In this document: positions 35,147-48,334 of the stretch, one piece after another
How the letters are laid out: each line of letters opens with the position of its first letter
How positions within the stretch are numbered: position 1 is the first letter of the stretch
Source: Cephalotus follicularis
Taxonomy: Eukaryota > Streptophyta > Magnoliopsida > Oxalidales > Cephalotaceae
Length of the DNA: 64,000 bases
Direction of reading: 5' to 3'
Assembly: GCA_001972305.1 (NCBI GenBank)
Contig: BDDD01002911.1
Location: forward strand, 118,679 to 182,678
Translations under genes and position numbers: made by a program
Notes under the pieces: generated by a model
What the model saw: the letters and a program-made list of their open reading frames with translations, nothing else
Databases searched by the model: none
Told to the model about the DNA's origin: nothing

Positions 35147-38100
35147 TGTCGCATCCCGAACCGTGAGGAATACCCCATGATCTGATACGTGACATACCAT
35201 CCTTCAATCCATTCATCTCATATAAAACATACTCGAAAAGTGCTATAATTTAAAACTTAAATAAACCATATCACATCAGCGGAATAAGCAATCCATATAA
35301 AAACTAAGGCATGATGTATTCGTTTATCGAACTAAACCCCCTTTAAAGAAACCACAGCTTATATAACATGGGCTCAGCCCTTAACAACCACACTCTGGTA
35401 GGAGGAATCAGCAGTTATAAACCATATCCAATACATCAACACACATCTCTTAAGCACTGCAACATGTCAGCATGTCGATAACTGAATAAAACATAACTCT
35501 AATTCATCTTTAGATTTGTCTCTTATACATAACAAGTCTTAGACATCCGTACATATTAGATATAATTACAAGGCCCTTTTATACAACCCATATACAAAAC
35601 CATATACAACATGGCTAATCAAACCTGCTACAGAGAATCCATCCGTCTCAGCCTGTCTCATTGAAATCCATCACCTAGGCCTGACCCATTCCATAACAAG
35701 GAAATGGGTCAATGACATATAGTCGAGTAGGTATACTATATGTTATGCATGCAACAATATAATAATGTATATGTGCAACAGTATAAGAGAATGCCATGTA
35801 ATGCAACAACATAATAGTATGTTATGCGTGCAACAGTATAACCATATATGCATGGCATGTCATATGCATGAATGCCAAGTGTGGACCGCTCCAATACACC
35901 AACCGTCCCTAAGCAGTGGTGTACTTCGCTAGTCCTAATATCTCATCAAAGGCCATAGGCCTACAGACACTCCATAAAACTATCCATAACCATACCATGG
36001 GAACAATCAATCCATAGGGTCATGGGATATCACCGGCCACATAACCATACCCTGAGGGGACCTGCAATCAATCCTGAAGGAGTCGACAAGGTCTACCCTA
36101 AAACCATAATGCTAGTCCAGAAGGTACTAGCCCCTGAATAGACCCGCGATCAATCCCAAAGGAGTCGGCTTGGTCTACTATAATAGGAGATCTGTGCGAT
36201 CTGCAGCATATACATGCTATACCCTGTCACTCAACAATGCGGTGACGCCCAAAGGTCACCTAGCAGAGGAGGAATCCATATCCATAATATGTGGCCAACA
36301 CCCATGATACTTCATGACAGAAATGAAGATCATGAATGGGTTATCCCGTAAGGTCTCATCCATAACAAACCATAACCATAAAAATACCATACCCCTATAC
36401 CATAACCATATTCCATTTAAAAGATAGGGACCTACCATAAAGGATCTCATAGGATCCACATCTGGCAAACCATTTAAAACCCTTGAAAACCATTTCCATA
36501 ACCATAACCCTTTTCCATAAACCATAAACCATTTCCATTTTGTTGGTCCCTATCGGAGTTCAAAACAATAGAGATGAAGTCTAATCAGGATATCCGTGTC
36601 CAGATGTCCCAACTGAGCTATCCTAACCATTTATTGAAAACCATTTCAAATCTGTAAAATGATGGAGAGAAAGTCTAATTAGGATATCCGCATCCAGATG
36701 TCCCAACTGAGTTATCCTGACCATACTTGAAAGCCATTTGTATAAAAACCCCTTTTTTATAAAACTTCCTTTAAAGATTGCTTTGATAGAGTAATCCATC
36801 ATTTAAAAGTGTGAAGATATGATTTCCGTAGGCTACAAAGCCTTAGGGAGGCTTCCCATAGAATCCCTTTCGAAAAGAAAGTCATTTTGGTTGAAAACCA
36901 TAAAATTTGGCTAAACAAAATAGGGGCTTTAGGCGTTGACGGGTAAGGTTTTGGCATCGACGGGTAACGTCTGAGTGTCGACACTTTGCGCTAGGTATAG
37001 AGGGTCCTTATGCCTCGACGCATGAGCTAAGCGTCATCTGCTCATAACACATAAGACGTCGACACTTATTGAAGGTGTCGACGCTTATGTCCCTCTTTCC
37101 CTTTCCGCGTTAACGCATCATGCTAGTTAGCACTCGAACGCAAAGAAACACATATGGCATCAACGCATAACCAAGGTTTCGACCCTCTGGCACTCAAGAA
37201 CACGTCAACGCACATGAAGAACACGATGACACCCTGGGCCATTGTCAACACAATGAAATTCACAAAAACTGGTTTAAATCCCTTAAAATTCAACTCAAAG
37301 GAAGCTATAAGCTTCACCCATCATTTAAAATACAAAACCAGCTTTCAAACCATTTAAAACTACATCCCCTTAGATTGAGAGAAAATGGAGAATGGGTAAA
37401 AGTCCCAAACTCTCTGATTTCCCTTCAATCTCTATTTCCCTCTATTTAACCCTACCTTGTGCCATAACCATGAAAGCATGCATAACCATAACCATACATT
37501 TAGCACACAATCATCAATGAATAGGCATGTTCATACAATCCATTCATAATGCATGAGCGTAAGCAATAGCATAACCTACCTCTTAGCAATTGAGCTCGTA
37601 AACCCTCCATCCTCGACCATTTCCTTTACCCTGCATGTATAACACGCTTCCGTTACACTCTACGCACGGAAACCAAGCACTGCCACCACCAAAGCTCCGG
37701 CCAACCCACCAAGCTCCGGCGACACCAATAAACAGGTTCCACATTGAACGATCTACACAAAACCGCTTAAGACTTGCAGTGAATCGGTGTCGAACTCCGT
37801 TTCACAGGCGGCAGTGAGTTCAACTCACTGAGTTGACTTGCCAGACTTCAACAGTTCCGGTCACCACCCAAAAATGCCACAACACCATCAGTTCTAGGCG
37901 TCATTGCCCGAGACTTGCCCAGACTCGGTGCCAAACACCGTGTCCTAGGAGACAGTGAGTTGGATTCGCTGAGTCAACTCGGAAGCTCAAATCCGGCCGA
38001 TTCTGACCGAAATACGCCTCAGCCAACACCAAAATCGGTGTAGCTGTTCTCCAAGGTGAAGAATCGCCCCATCCGCAACGCTATTGGCATCGGAAACGGA

Positions 38101-38600
38101 TGGCAGGCGGCAAGCGTCGAGGAGAAGGAAAAGAAAAATAGAAGAAAATAGAAGAAAATGAGGAAAGCATACCATCAGCGGTGGAGGACCGGCACCACGT
38201 GCGCTTCCTGGTCCGGTGCCGTCGTTTTCTCCGCCGCCCAGCTCTCTCTCTCTCTCTCTCTCTCCCGTTGCTCTGCCTTCTCTCTCCCGCTCCTTTCTTT
38301 CTTTCTTCACACGGGCACGTTGCGCCCGTGCTCTCTCCCTATCTCCTTTATTCCTTTGCTTCCCTTCTTGGCTTTACCAGTAAAATGTTAAGGCCTGGGT
38401 CCCGTTTATTCTGCACATTGCGATATTAATTATCCAAACGGCCACTAAAATAATCGCAATAATAATGTGAACATAGGCCTTACTGTCATGCATTAAAATT
38501 GGCTTTATTGGCCATACACTATGCCAATATCACAATACGGAGCAAAGCAAAGCAAAGCATTAAAATTGGCTTTATTGGCCATACACTATGCCCGTTTATT
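35147..38600 (-). repeat. LTR B2 inserted in G1 gag (about 3.4 kb, probable solo LTR)
   Basis: Begins TGTCGCATCCCGAACCG in plus view, an LTR-type terminus. The right edge is unclear: G1 gag homology resumes at about 38601, but 38401-38600 holds local duplications and no clean CA end or target duplication. Related to B1 by GC-rich sequence with ACTCACTGAGT palindromes (37811-37840, 37950-37975), a (CT)n tract at 38242-38264 and gene order. A TCGA-word array lies at 36933-37185. No LTR partner or internal domain, hence probably a solo LTR. Frames at 37635-38430 are GC-rich artefacts. Confidence 0.6.
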
Positions 38601-39130
38601 CTGTGATGGATGTCAAACCTAGAGGAGTCAACTGCCTCTTCAAATCCATTAGCAAAGCACGAAGGAATTTCTTCGCTCTCCGTTCTTGGCCTTCCACCAA
38701 ATACGGAGCATAACGTACTAGTTGTATAAATTTAGACTCATACTCAGCAACTGACATGCTCCCTTGAACCAGGTTGACAAACTCAATCTCTCTTTTGTCT
38801 TTTTCATCCTTAAGGAAAGTACCTAGCATTAAACAATGTCTGTAAAATAGTCCAAGAATGGGCCATTTCATTCCTTGTCCAATTAGTATTGACCATAGCC
38901 CACCAATGCTCAGCTTCTCCTTACAGCATGTATACCGCCAAGACTAGCTTTTTGTCATCATCACACTATATTGCTTGAAAGATCTTTCCTAACTGAAGAA
39001 GCCAAGACTCTGCTATAGAGGGATCTGAAAGTCCCATGAAAGCTGGAGGTTACAACTTTAAGAACTGAGTCAAGGAATTATCTCTCTGTGGCCTTTATTC
39101 CACTCTAGTAGCTCTGCATCCCATGAGGTT
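38601..39130 (-). pseudogene. gag: G1 gag domain
   Basis: Retrotransposon gag domain on the minus strand. N-terminal part: PPAFMGLSDPSIAESWL near 39010-39060, then KIFQAI, KKLVLAVYML and AEHWWAMV to about 38890. C-terminal part: KDEKDKREIEFVNLVQGSMS, YESKFIQLVRYAPYLVEGQE and KKFLRALLMDLKRQLTPL at about 38630-38815. Stops near 39060, 38975 and 38930. The domain ends abruptly at LTSITE (38601) because of the B2 insertion, with some 30 residues apparently lost before the hinge. Confidence 0.85.
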
Positions 39131-39887
39131 ACCCATATGTGCCACGATTACACACATATGTATTCCATATTGTTAGATGTAGTGACCTGACAAGCCATTG
39201 GATTGGCTGTCGTATTATATCTTATCTTGTATGAAACAATCTTATTCCTCATATATATGATATGTGCTAATTAAATATGGCTATATCACTTGTGTTTTAT
39301 CACTTAATTGAAGTAGTCTATTATTTACCAACTTACACTTGTGATGCCCTGACATAAGATTGGATGCCTAGCATAGAGGCTGTGAGATTGGTTACATTAT
39401 TCCTTATGTCGAATTAGTTCCAAGTCATAGGTTCACTTTGTGGGCATTAGTGAACCGGATAGACTTGCGCACATGTTGCCTGCTCATGAAATTGGAGGAT
39501 GGATTCTCTCACTACCATCTGTGTTGGACACTAGGGCAAATACGGGGCGCGTGCTGGGAGCGTGTACACTGAACTGGACCCCCGTAGGAGACACTATTTG
39601 GATAGTCGCTATTCTTGTGTCAATAGTGACTCCTACTTGTTGCGGTTGTGTGTAAGTGATGATCACTTAGCGAGTTCACAAACTCGTCTGATCCTTAGAC
39701 TTGAGCAACTACTCTATGTTGTATGGAGACGGTTATGCTTTGATCTCCACCTTACCCAGTCCTTGCGCAGGGCTGACAATCGGGTGGTTTTTGGGTATGA
39801 TCGAATCTATACAAATATAAATGAGTGCGCAATATGGGATTGTCACACTTGAGCGAAGGTGATCGGCTCTATTATGATATGATTATA

Positions 39888-42758
39888 TGTAATATCCTAT
39901 TTTTCCGAATAGAATTTTTGGACCTTTTCGATCTGTTTCGTTTGGGCTGTTTATTTTATTTCGGTTTGTGGACTGCCCATTTTTCGGTTTGTTTTGCTTT
40001 TTGCTAGGCTAAGCGGGTTTTGGCCTTAGCCTAGTGGGTTTTGATGTTAAGTCTATGAATAAATAAAATAATTTTTGGCTTTTTATTTATGTGTTAAAAC
40101 CATTTTCAGCATTTAAAAAAAAAAACCCTACTTTACATTATTTTTCACTTTCTCTCTCCCACTCTCTTTCTCTCCCGCCACCCTCTCTCCCTCTCTCTCT
40201 CCTTCAGCCGTTGTCACCGGCGTCGGTACAGATATGGCACCGGCGAAGGCACCAGTCGAACCCCCACGAGCTCCTGAGTCCACCAGACCCAAACCCTGCG
40301 CCGGACAACGGTCCCTTTGGCGTGCGCGACGTCTTCTCTCTCCCGTATATGTTTGGCGTCAATTCTCCCGCTCCGGTGATCAGCACGACAACCCAAGGTC
40401 ATATTCGGCATCCTGGCATCAAGATGAAGTGAACCTGACCAGCCCCGACCCTTGGCGATGCCGGAAAAGTAGATCGGTGACCAAGTCAACCGTGGTCAAA
40501 TGGGTCTGTTCTGGCCAAATACGGCGGCACCGTGGAAAACGCGCCCTGGATATGTGATCCCCGGCCTCAAATGCTTCATACCGGCCCTTTTCACCGTCTG
40601 ACCGGCAACGCGTGACAGACACGCGCCGGCCAGCGGCGGCGCGTGAGCCCACGCGCGGCAGAGGTCTGGTTTTATTTCAAGTCCTTATGAGAACGATTTT
40701 ATTTCTGTTAGATATTTGCAACAACCGAGGAGCGGTTTAGAGAAGTCTCGATTTATATTCTTGAGGTTATTTTGGTGATTGCATGAGGTACGGATTTTCC
40801 GCTCTTTGGCTATCTGATTTTATTGGAACTATCCCGTTTCACTTTTATGATTAAAGTACGGATCTTTCATTCCTTAATACCCTCCTATTGTTTTTATTAG
40901 AGTAAAAAGTTAATTTTACTTTTATGAATAAAGCACGGATTCTCTTTCCTTGATATCTCTTTCGGTATTGTTGAGATAAATTCGGTTTTGTTTTAGTAAA
41001 TGAAGTACGGATGTCCTTCTTTCTTTGCTATCTTTCTGATTTTATCTGAGATAATTTCAGATTCTGTATTTGGTATGGATCCCCTTTCTTGGTTATCGTC
41101 GATCGGTTTTTATTGAATAAACCTATTTTATTGCCTAATGGATATGTACGAACACTATCACTCTTTGGCTATCTGATTTTATCAAACGAAAATCAGCTTT
41201 GTTTTTATGCTATGTTCTTTCGGTTTATGAACTCGGTCATGTTTTATGGTTTCGATATGTTTCGAAAATAAAGTCGGTTTTTTACATTTTATGAAATTTG
41301 AATGTTCTCGACTTTATTATTCTTATGCTATGATATGTTATGAAATATGTTATGATCATCTCTTTTATGGTGGAATTAAATGAGTTGATTTCCGATTATG
41401 AAATGTACGTTATGATATTGTTTGTTAACGATTTTTGAATATGCTTCGAAAAAGCATGTTTATATGTGTTTTTAAAGTGATTTTGATAAATTAATGTTTT
41501 CGAAATGATTGAATACTGAGTATTGTACCCACCTATGGGGCGTACCATAGGCATGTCGTAGGCCTGGCACGGGGACATGACACTTCCGCAGCGGTGTGAT
41601 TAGTCTACGGCGTCTCTGAATGTCATGAATAAATTCCATGAGGTGGATTTATGGAACCGCTATGTGATAGAGGTGTATGAATCGATTCTAGTATATGATA
41701 TATGATGTGATATGATATGTTATGAGAATTGATATGTGTAGTGTCGTACACTTCAATTCTACTTGGCATGTGGAATTAGCTACTCCCTTGCTATATGTGT
41801 TATGATATGTGATATATGGCTCAGTATGGAACTTATGTTTTGAAAGGTTTGTCATATGTTTTGAAAGTTATGGATTTGATTTTTATGAAAATTCATATGT
41901 GACTTCAAAGAATGTTTAAACTGATATATTGCTTCAGATTTTTTTTTGGAGTTAACTTTTGAAATCTTACTGCTTTCAAATTATCGTTATCGTTTACTGT
42001 TTGTTTTGTTTTTTTTTCGTAATTTGTTTGTTTCGTACTGTTCAGAAACTGTTTTCTTTTGTTCCCTAAATTGTTCTATTCTGTTTCGTAGAGTGTTTCG
42101 TTTCGTAAAATGTTTTGTATCGTATCGTGTTTGTTTCAGACACTGTATTGAGCATGATATTGTTTTGTTTCGGATACTGTTTTGTTTTGGTAAACTGCTT
42201 TGTTTCGGATACAGTTTTGTTTCGTTCTGTTATGATTCGTAACTGATCTGTTTTGTTTGTAAACCGTTCTGTTTTGATTCGTATCTGTTTTGATTCGCAA
42301 TTATGTTGTTTCGTAACTGATTTGTTTCATAAACTGTTCGTAAACTGTTTTATGATTCTATATCTGTACTGAGGTTTGCACAGCCGCGTTTTGTTTTCCA
42401 TGCAGCAGGTTTTCAGGGGCAGCATGGGTAAGTGTGATGAGAGAGTTACCCTATGTCAGAGGATCATCTAGGAGTTTGATCTGGTTATGTTTTTAGTAGT
42501 GTTATGGTCGTGTATAGGCCAGTTATCTAAACAGTATTGTGATTTTTGGATTATGACATTTTGGTTTATGATAAAGTTTTCAGATTATGTTTCAGATTCA
42601 GTTTATGTTCTATGATTATACATGTTTTCAGATTTTTAGAACCACCACGTCTTGGTGATGATTAAGATTAAGATATTTGATATGATTTTAGTTCAGTTTT
42701 GTGTGACACACCGATCCCGAATCGGGAGTGATCCCGGTTCTGAATCGGGGGTGCTACA
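39888..42758 (+). repeat. Solo LTR S1 (2871 bp)
   Basis: TGTAATATCC...GGGGTGCTACA, bracketed by perfect TTATA duplications (39883-39887 and 42759-42763). No internal coding domains, so it is a solo LTR left by LTR-LTR recombination. Contains a pyrimidine-rich tract then a GC-rich segment (40140-40660), a series of AAGTACGGAT-type degenerate repeats (about 40790-41070), and a T-rich GTTTTGTTTCG-type degenerate repeat (about 42000-42360). Orientation assumed from the terminus type. Confidence 0.9.
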
Positions 42759-42763
42759 TTATA

Positions 42764-42987
42764 ATTTGGACTTATGAAATCCTTGGCCAAGGTTGAGGTA
42801 GACTCGAGATTAGATTTTCGAAGAGTTTACCAAATGTCCTAGTAATGATCAGATATTTTAGCCATTGAGGTATTATCTAGGGTTGACACATATCCTTACC
42901 CTAGACCTCAATCGGGGCCAAGCATAACAAGGGATTATAGTACATGTGAATCGACGACTTACAAAATCTAGGGTTAATGAGGTGTAT
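42764..42987 (+). repeat. C2 LTR fragment between S1 and S2
   Basis: Short interval belonging to the C2 LTR, exposed because S1 and S2 inserted on either side. No gene. Its last five bases TGTAT (42983-42987) are the left target duplication of S2. Confidence 0.7.
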
Positions 42988-45900
42988 TGACACGACCCGT
43001 CCCATATCCATAACACTCACCTTATCCAACGAACCGTGCATTGATTTAACTAACTACACTAAGCTCAAATATAGCTTCCCAGGAGGTCACCCGTAATTTT
43101 ACTCTTGCCAGAGCACGCTTAGCCTTAGAGTTTTTATATTAACTTAACCATTAGTCTACTCCTATCATGTTTAACCATATATTTAACCCTTGTTCTTTTA
43201 ACATATTACCTCAAGATTCATTATTTAATTCCATTCCCGACCTCCTTAATCCTATTAACATCATTTCAATACAATAATCCTTTATATACTCATAATCATA
43301 GTGATATATCTAGATATTTGTCCATTTTAATATGGTGAAATTTCTGCAAAAAAACTACAAGAGTTCACCCTGAAAATGGACGTTTCCCATATTTTTCACC
43401 TGTAAGAAATCACAATTTATAGTATCCACACTCCCGAAGGAGGAATCAGAATTTTGTTCTAAATCTATTCATCACAGGCTTATCAAATTATGCCTGATTT
43501 CATCATTCACTATATAAATATAACACATCAAATAAAACAATAGCTCAACATATCGTATATGCACATAACCAGAATATCCCAAATGCATGCATGTGAGGTT
43601 GGCTAAAACTACCAACATGAGGTGCCTGACTCCTGTGGTCTACCTTTAACTACTTCAATGCTGGTGGATCAAGTGGATCGTCCTCTGCTATCGCATCTGA
43701 AAACAAATCACTGTGAGGGGGTTAGTCCAAGTGACTAAGTGAGTGAGAACAAAATATTCCCTGTTGCATCCATCAAAAATTGGATGCGCTGAAAGGAATA
43801 TGCCATGATCAAGAATATAAACCAATATTGGGTAGAATCAATAAATAAAAGAAATGAAAGACTATCATGGCATCATAAAAGAACGCTCAAACTCATCAAG
43901 GTAATAACACATGAAACCGTGGAACAATATCAATGATCAAATCAATACACTACCAAGAGATAGGCTAACAAGAAAATCAGTACACAAGAATGTCAAGAAT
44001 TAAGACATGATCATCAATGATAAATCAAGGTATGTGCCCATAAAAATAGTATAATATTCAAGGAATACTGGTACATCTGTCATAGTCTCATATCACCTCC
44101 AAATCACATGGCGTCATAACATATCCCTGCCAAATCACATGGCATCATAACTTAGCCCCGCCAAATCACATGGCGTCATAACATATCTGCTGCAGCAATA
44201 GTACTAGGTAAGGCTACAGGATGTGATCATCATCCATCATACACCGGTGTAGAGTGCCTACCTCTGCCTCGAATGAGGGGCTGGCATGATCAGTCCACGG
44301 ACCCAGCCCTCGTCCGAAAAACCCGCACGCACACTCAACCTCATCCGAGGGACCGCGTGCAATATATATCAGCAACCAAACACAGTCTGATAAGAGGGTA
44401 ATGGAGCAGCTCTGCTGCACTCACACTCAGCATACCATCATAGACAATAGTATGCCGCAGATCCAGGTATGGAACCGGGGGCAGCTTCCACATAACACCC
44501 CATCATAGACCAATGGGCCTACTAAGTAGAATTGAGCGTCCAACATATACCTCTCCTTGGACCGGTAGAATCATATGTGACGTATCACAAAGTACCAGTA
44601 TCAGAGTACAAATACGATATAATAATCACGATCACACATATATCAAGAAGGTGACCTAGTCACCCAGAATCAGATTCTCATATACTCGTATATCAAAATA
44701 CAATAAAGAATCAACTCACATAAAACATACGGGATTCAAATCCCTATCAAATCATATAACACAAACACAACCGGGCACATATCAATAAAAGACTCAAGAT
44801 AAGAGGAAGGGAATGTCTCACTCACTATTTTACGGAGAATAATAACCGCTGCTCAACCCCTCGATAGTTCTGGATCGAAGACAGAATCCGCGTCTACAAT
44901 GTTATCAAAGGTTCATTAGCACATCATTCCCATATACTTCCTATATACATTTAACCAAAACTTGCATTATAACACACTTGAATATATAACCATTCCGTGA
45001 TTCATTTAACACTAGGAACATATCACTTCTTTCATTACATTATCATGAATCCGAAATGAAGGAGAGATTTACATTATGCTATTACATCACAATTCTACAC
45101 AATTCCCCTAAATCCATAAGGAAATTCATTTCCCTTCACTCTTACAATAATAACCAATTTCAAATGCTAATATGCTTTTAGCAGCCAAATCACTTGAATA
45201 TATATATATATACTCATTTACTAATAGCTTTCATATAGTCATTCCATCGTTTATTTACTCACGTATTTAATCAAGTGCCTCCACCATTACTAATAGCTTT
45301 ATCATTATGACCAACACCTCAATTCTCCTCGTTCTAATAGAACCCAAAATTTCAAGAATAAAAATATAATTAAACTATACTATAATAACTTCCCTTAGCA
45401 ACTTATAATTCATTTTTAACATATTCACATAATCTCCCTTCTAATCTTTAGTACCAAACACACCTTTACTAATCACTCCTCAATACATCATTCAAAATCA
45501 TTTTCATTTGAAACATAGAGAAAACATTATCTCTACTTCATTTATACAAACCCAAAACTTAGAGAAGAAAATGGAGACTAAACCACACTTATCATACTAA
45601 TTTACTATTATATCATCTACTATCATATAACCTTTCCATTATTTATTCCCCTATCCTTTAAATTTTTACCATGGTCCAATTTTCTAAAACCATAAAAAAT
45701 ATCCATTCCTGCTTAACATTATGGAAGCCGAATCTTTAAGAAGTAAAAAGAATAATTAGCCAAAGAATTTACCTTAATATACTAACACATATACACCTTG
45801 TTTATCCTTAGGACCATATTCGAGATCAATTCTCTATCACCATTAGAGAACCTAAAAGATTAGAAGGAATGAAGGGAAAATTAAATCATGCTAACTTCCT

Positions 45901-46983
45901 TCATTCCCCAACACAAAACTTTCATAATCCATAAAAAAATCAAATTTACTTCCATTTCTAAATCCAATCCTATAAGCATAATTTTTAACTTACTAATTCC
46001 TGTTAATGGCTGAACTCGGAAATTGGAGAGCCTGCAAACTGGGAGGACTTGCAGGAGCACCGTCGAGCTGCTGCTTCCTTCAGCTACTTCACAATCCACC
46101 ACTAACACAACAGCTCCCTCAAGCGCCACCGAGCTTTCATCAATGACGACTACAGCGGCGGGAAAGGTGTTGCCGAAATGGAAGCTTCAAGCTTCGGCGT
46201 TGATGGAGATGGATGAAGACAGTGAGGAAGAGGAAGAGAGACGTCGTCCATGAACGGCGATGAAGGCTAGCACCAGCTCGTCTCCTCTCTCTCTCGGCTT
46301 CCGCCTTCTTCTTCTCTTGTTGCCTTTCTTCTCTTTCTCTTTTTCTCTTCCCTTTTCTTCCTTCTCTTTTCCCCGTTTTTCTTCTCTTCTTCTCTTTCTC
46401 TATGTTGCGCCTTCATCTCTTCATGTCATCTCTTGTTCGTTTTCTTCCTTTGCATTCATAAACATTAAATGAAGATTACTTTAGAAGCTTGAAGAATTTT
46501 GTAGAAGGAAGAGAGCATTTGGGCCGGCTGTTGAAGAAAAAGAAATGAGGAAATTTTGGGTCTTTAAAAAAAAATCGGCTAAAATGGGAGAAATCAATTT
46601 GGGCTGAAAATTTAGCACAAATCTTGGGCCTTATCACATTCAAATCGGCTAAGCATAATAATAGCTAGTATTGGGCCGAAATTTACAAGACTTTGCATAT
46701 TTGGGCTTTAATAAAATGTCTTACATTGCTAGAAACATTTGGGCCAAGAGAGGAATCGATTAGGCTTGACTTAGTACAATAAAATCAAGATTTAATGAGG
46801 TAGCTAGTCTATTTTAAAAAAAAAATCACTAACAAGGCCCATTCCGAACTCCAAATGAATTAGTCCATAACAAACTAATGTATGTCCTAATTAAATCCCC
46901 AAAGGCCCATAATTTATGGATAACATACACACTTAAAATGCATAATTAAATTATTATATTCCATAATAACATGGGGTGTTACA
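42988..46983 (-). repeat. Solo LTR S2 (3996 bp)
   Basis: TGACACGACCCG...GGGGTGTTACA with perfect TGTAT duplications at 42983-42987 and 46984-46988. No polyprotein domains, so a solo LTR. Orientation tentatively minus, by similarity of its ends to minus-strand gypsy LTRs here. Contains three 31-bp tandem units (starting 44099, 44130 and 44161), a GC-rich segment with a polar frame at 46023-46253, and a pyrimidine tract at 46270-46410. Confidence 0.88.
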
Positions 46984-47136
46984 TGTATATTAAATCATTG
47001 AAAAATTAATTAGATTAATTTTTCCATCTAAATAATATTAGATATTATTCCGATAGCATTTAAATTGGTCAAGGACCATTTATAATGGATAAACCGAACC
47101 CTAGGGGTATTTTGATACTTTATGAACACCTCCGAT

Positions 47137-48320
47137 TGAAATTTCTATATGGCAACTTTTAGATAATAAATTTGTTTTCAGAAAAGACAAATTAAACTAT
47201 GAATATAAACAAGCATACAAGGACAACTTAAAACATTTATAAGTTAAGAGAGAAGGGATAGAGAGAGTGCAAACACAATTTTATAGTGGTTCGGCCAATC
47301 TCTTGCCTACGTCCACTTTCCCAAGGTAGCTCCTTGAGTTTACACTAGAATCCACTAGCACCCTTTGATTTTGGATTGCGGGTGCAAATCAAAGAAAACA
47401 CCTTACAAGATTTGGGTTCACTTCCTGTGATAATCCTTCTAAGGGTTCACTCCCCTTGATTATCTCTCTAAGGGTTCACTCCCCTTATAGAATAAAGGAT
47501 TGCAAAGATGTTTTGTGTTGTTTACAATAACCGCTTAAAGGTTGGATATTGCTAAGTAAGGCTTACAAACAATAGCACTCTAAGATAGGCTTTAAAATAC
47601 TTGAACCAAGCTTCGGTATTGATTTGAAAGGTATATGATTGCTCTTGAGTTTCTTGGAAGAAATGTGTGATGTCTTGCTATCTCTTGCTATATCTTTTTT
47701 GTAATGATACCTCACTTTTGCTTATATAGAGATGCTCCAACGGATCTATTTTTTAAACTTCAAACCAAATCCAGTTGGTTGGATTTTCTTGGCAGTCGGC
47801 TGGAGAAGTTGGCGTACATTTATGATTATAGCCATTGGTCAAGGCAGCCCGCTGGATGAACTTGACAGTCGACTGTTTGCCAAAACAGTCGACTGTTTCC
47901 TTGCTTTAGTCAGCTGTTGTGGGAAAAATGGATGTCCCAAAAGCTACTGGTCTAAAAGTGCACTTCTTGACAGTCGGCTGGAAATCCTTGGCAGTCGGCT
48001 GTTTTATCTTGGCAGTCGGCTGGACCCCTGTTACAGTCGGCTGGATGGAGTGCAATTCCAGATTCTGGGATTCTTTGAAATTCCAGTCGGTTGTTCAACC
48101 CAGGCAGTCGGCTACTAAACCTAAATAGTTGGATGTTCTTCATGGGCAGTCGGCTGTTTTTTCCAGAACCTGCAACTTTAAACTTTGCAACACTTTGAAC
48201 ATAAAATCAAGTGAGTAGATGAGTTTGTAATATATCAAAATATGCATACAAGTATTTTATGTTTATTAATCATCAAAATATAACTCTTTAACACATTTAA
48301 AGGGGTGGCAAAAGCCAACA
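47137..48320 (-). repeat. M1 3' LTR (1184 bp)
   Basis: TGAAATTTC...AAAGCCAACA in plus view. A minus-strand TATA box (CTATATAAGC) is at 47720-47729. Upstream of it lies a word array at 47772-48156 with runs of exactly 21-bp spacing (47971, 47992, 48013, 48034; and 48084, 48105, 48126, 48147). Two 29-bp units starting at 47439 and 47468. Confidence 0.93.
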
Positions 48321-48334
48321 ATCTCCCCTTTTTT
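48321..48334 (-). other. M1 polypurine tract
   Basis: Minus-strand AAAAAAGGGGAGAT directly before the 3' LTR terminus TGTTGGCTTTTG. Sets the orientation and boundary of M1. Confidence 0.88.

Larger units (their letters stand above)
33985..39170 (-). mobile_element. Decayed Ty3/gypsy element G1, split by LTR B2
   Basis: Minus-strand fragments in polyprotein order: gag domain (39120-38601), then after the B2 insertion the gag hinge and zinc knuckle (35146-34800), protease (about 34720-34390) and the start of RT (about 34140-33985). Everything downstream of the RT N-terminus is missing where the plus-strand pseudogene begins. No LTRs of its own are recognised. Full of stops, so older than most neighbours. 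Copia C2 begins at 39171. Confidence 0.78.

Noticed and set aside
38467..38471. GTGAA as target duplication of B2 (matching 35142-35146)
   Set aside because: It would make the LTR end in AAT instead of CA, and gag homology does not resume until about 38601.
40234..40557. 107-residue open frame in solo LTR S1
   Set aside because: GC-rich stretch open in several frames on both strands, no recognisable domain, inside an LTR with perfect target duplications.
46023..46253. Possible small host exon with Ser/Thr and acidic residues
   Set aside because: Inside solo LTR S2, low complexity, no splice context that I can support.
47772..48156. Repeat-spacer pattern resembling a CRISPR array
   Set aside because: The repeated word is only 10 bp, variable and palindromic, spacers are 11 bp, and the array lies in a plant retrotransposon LTR with no cas genes.
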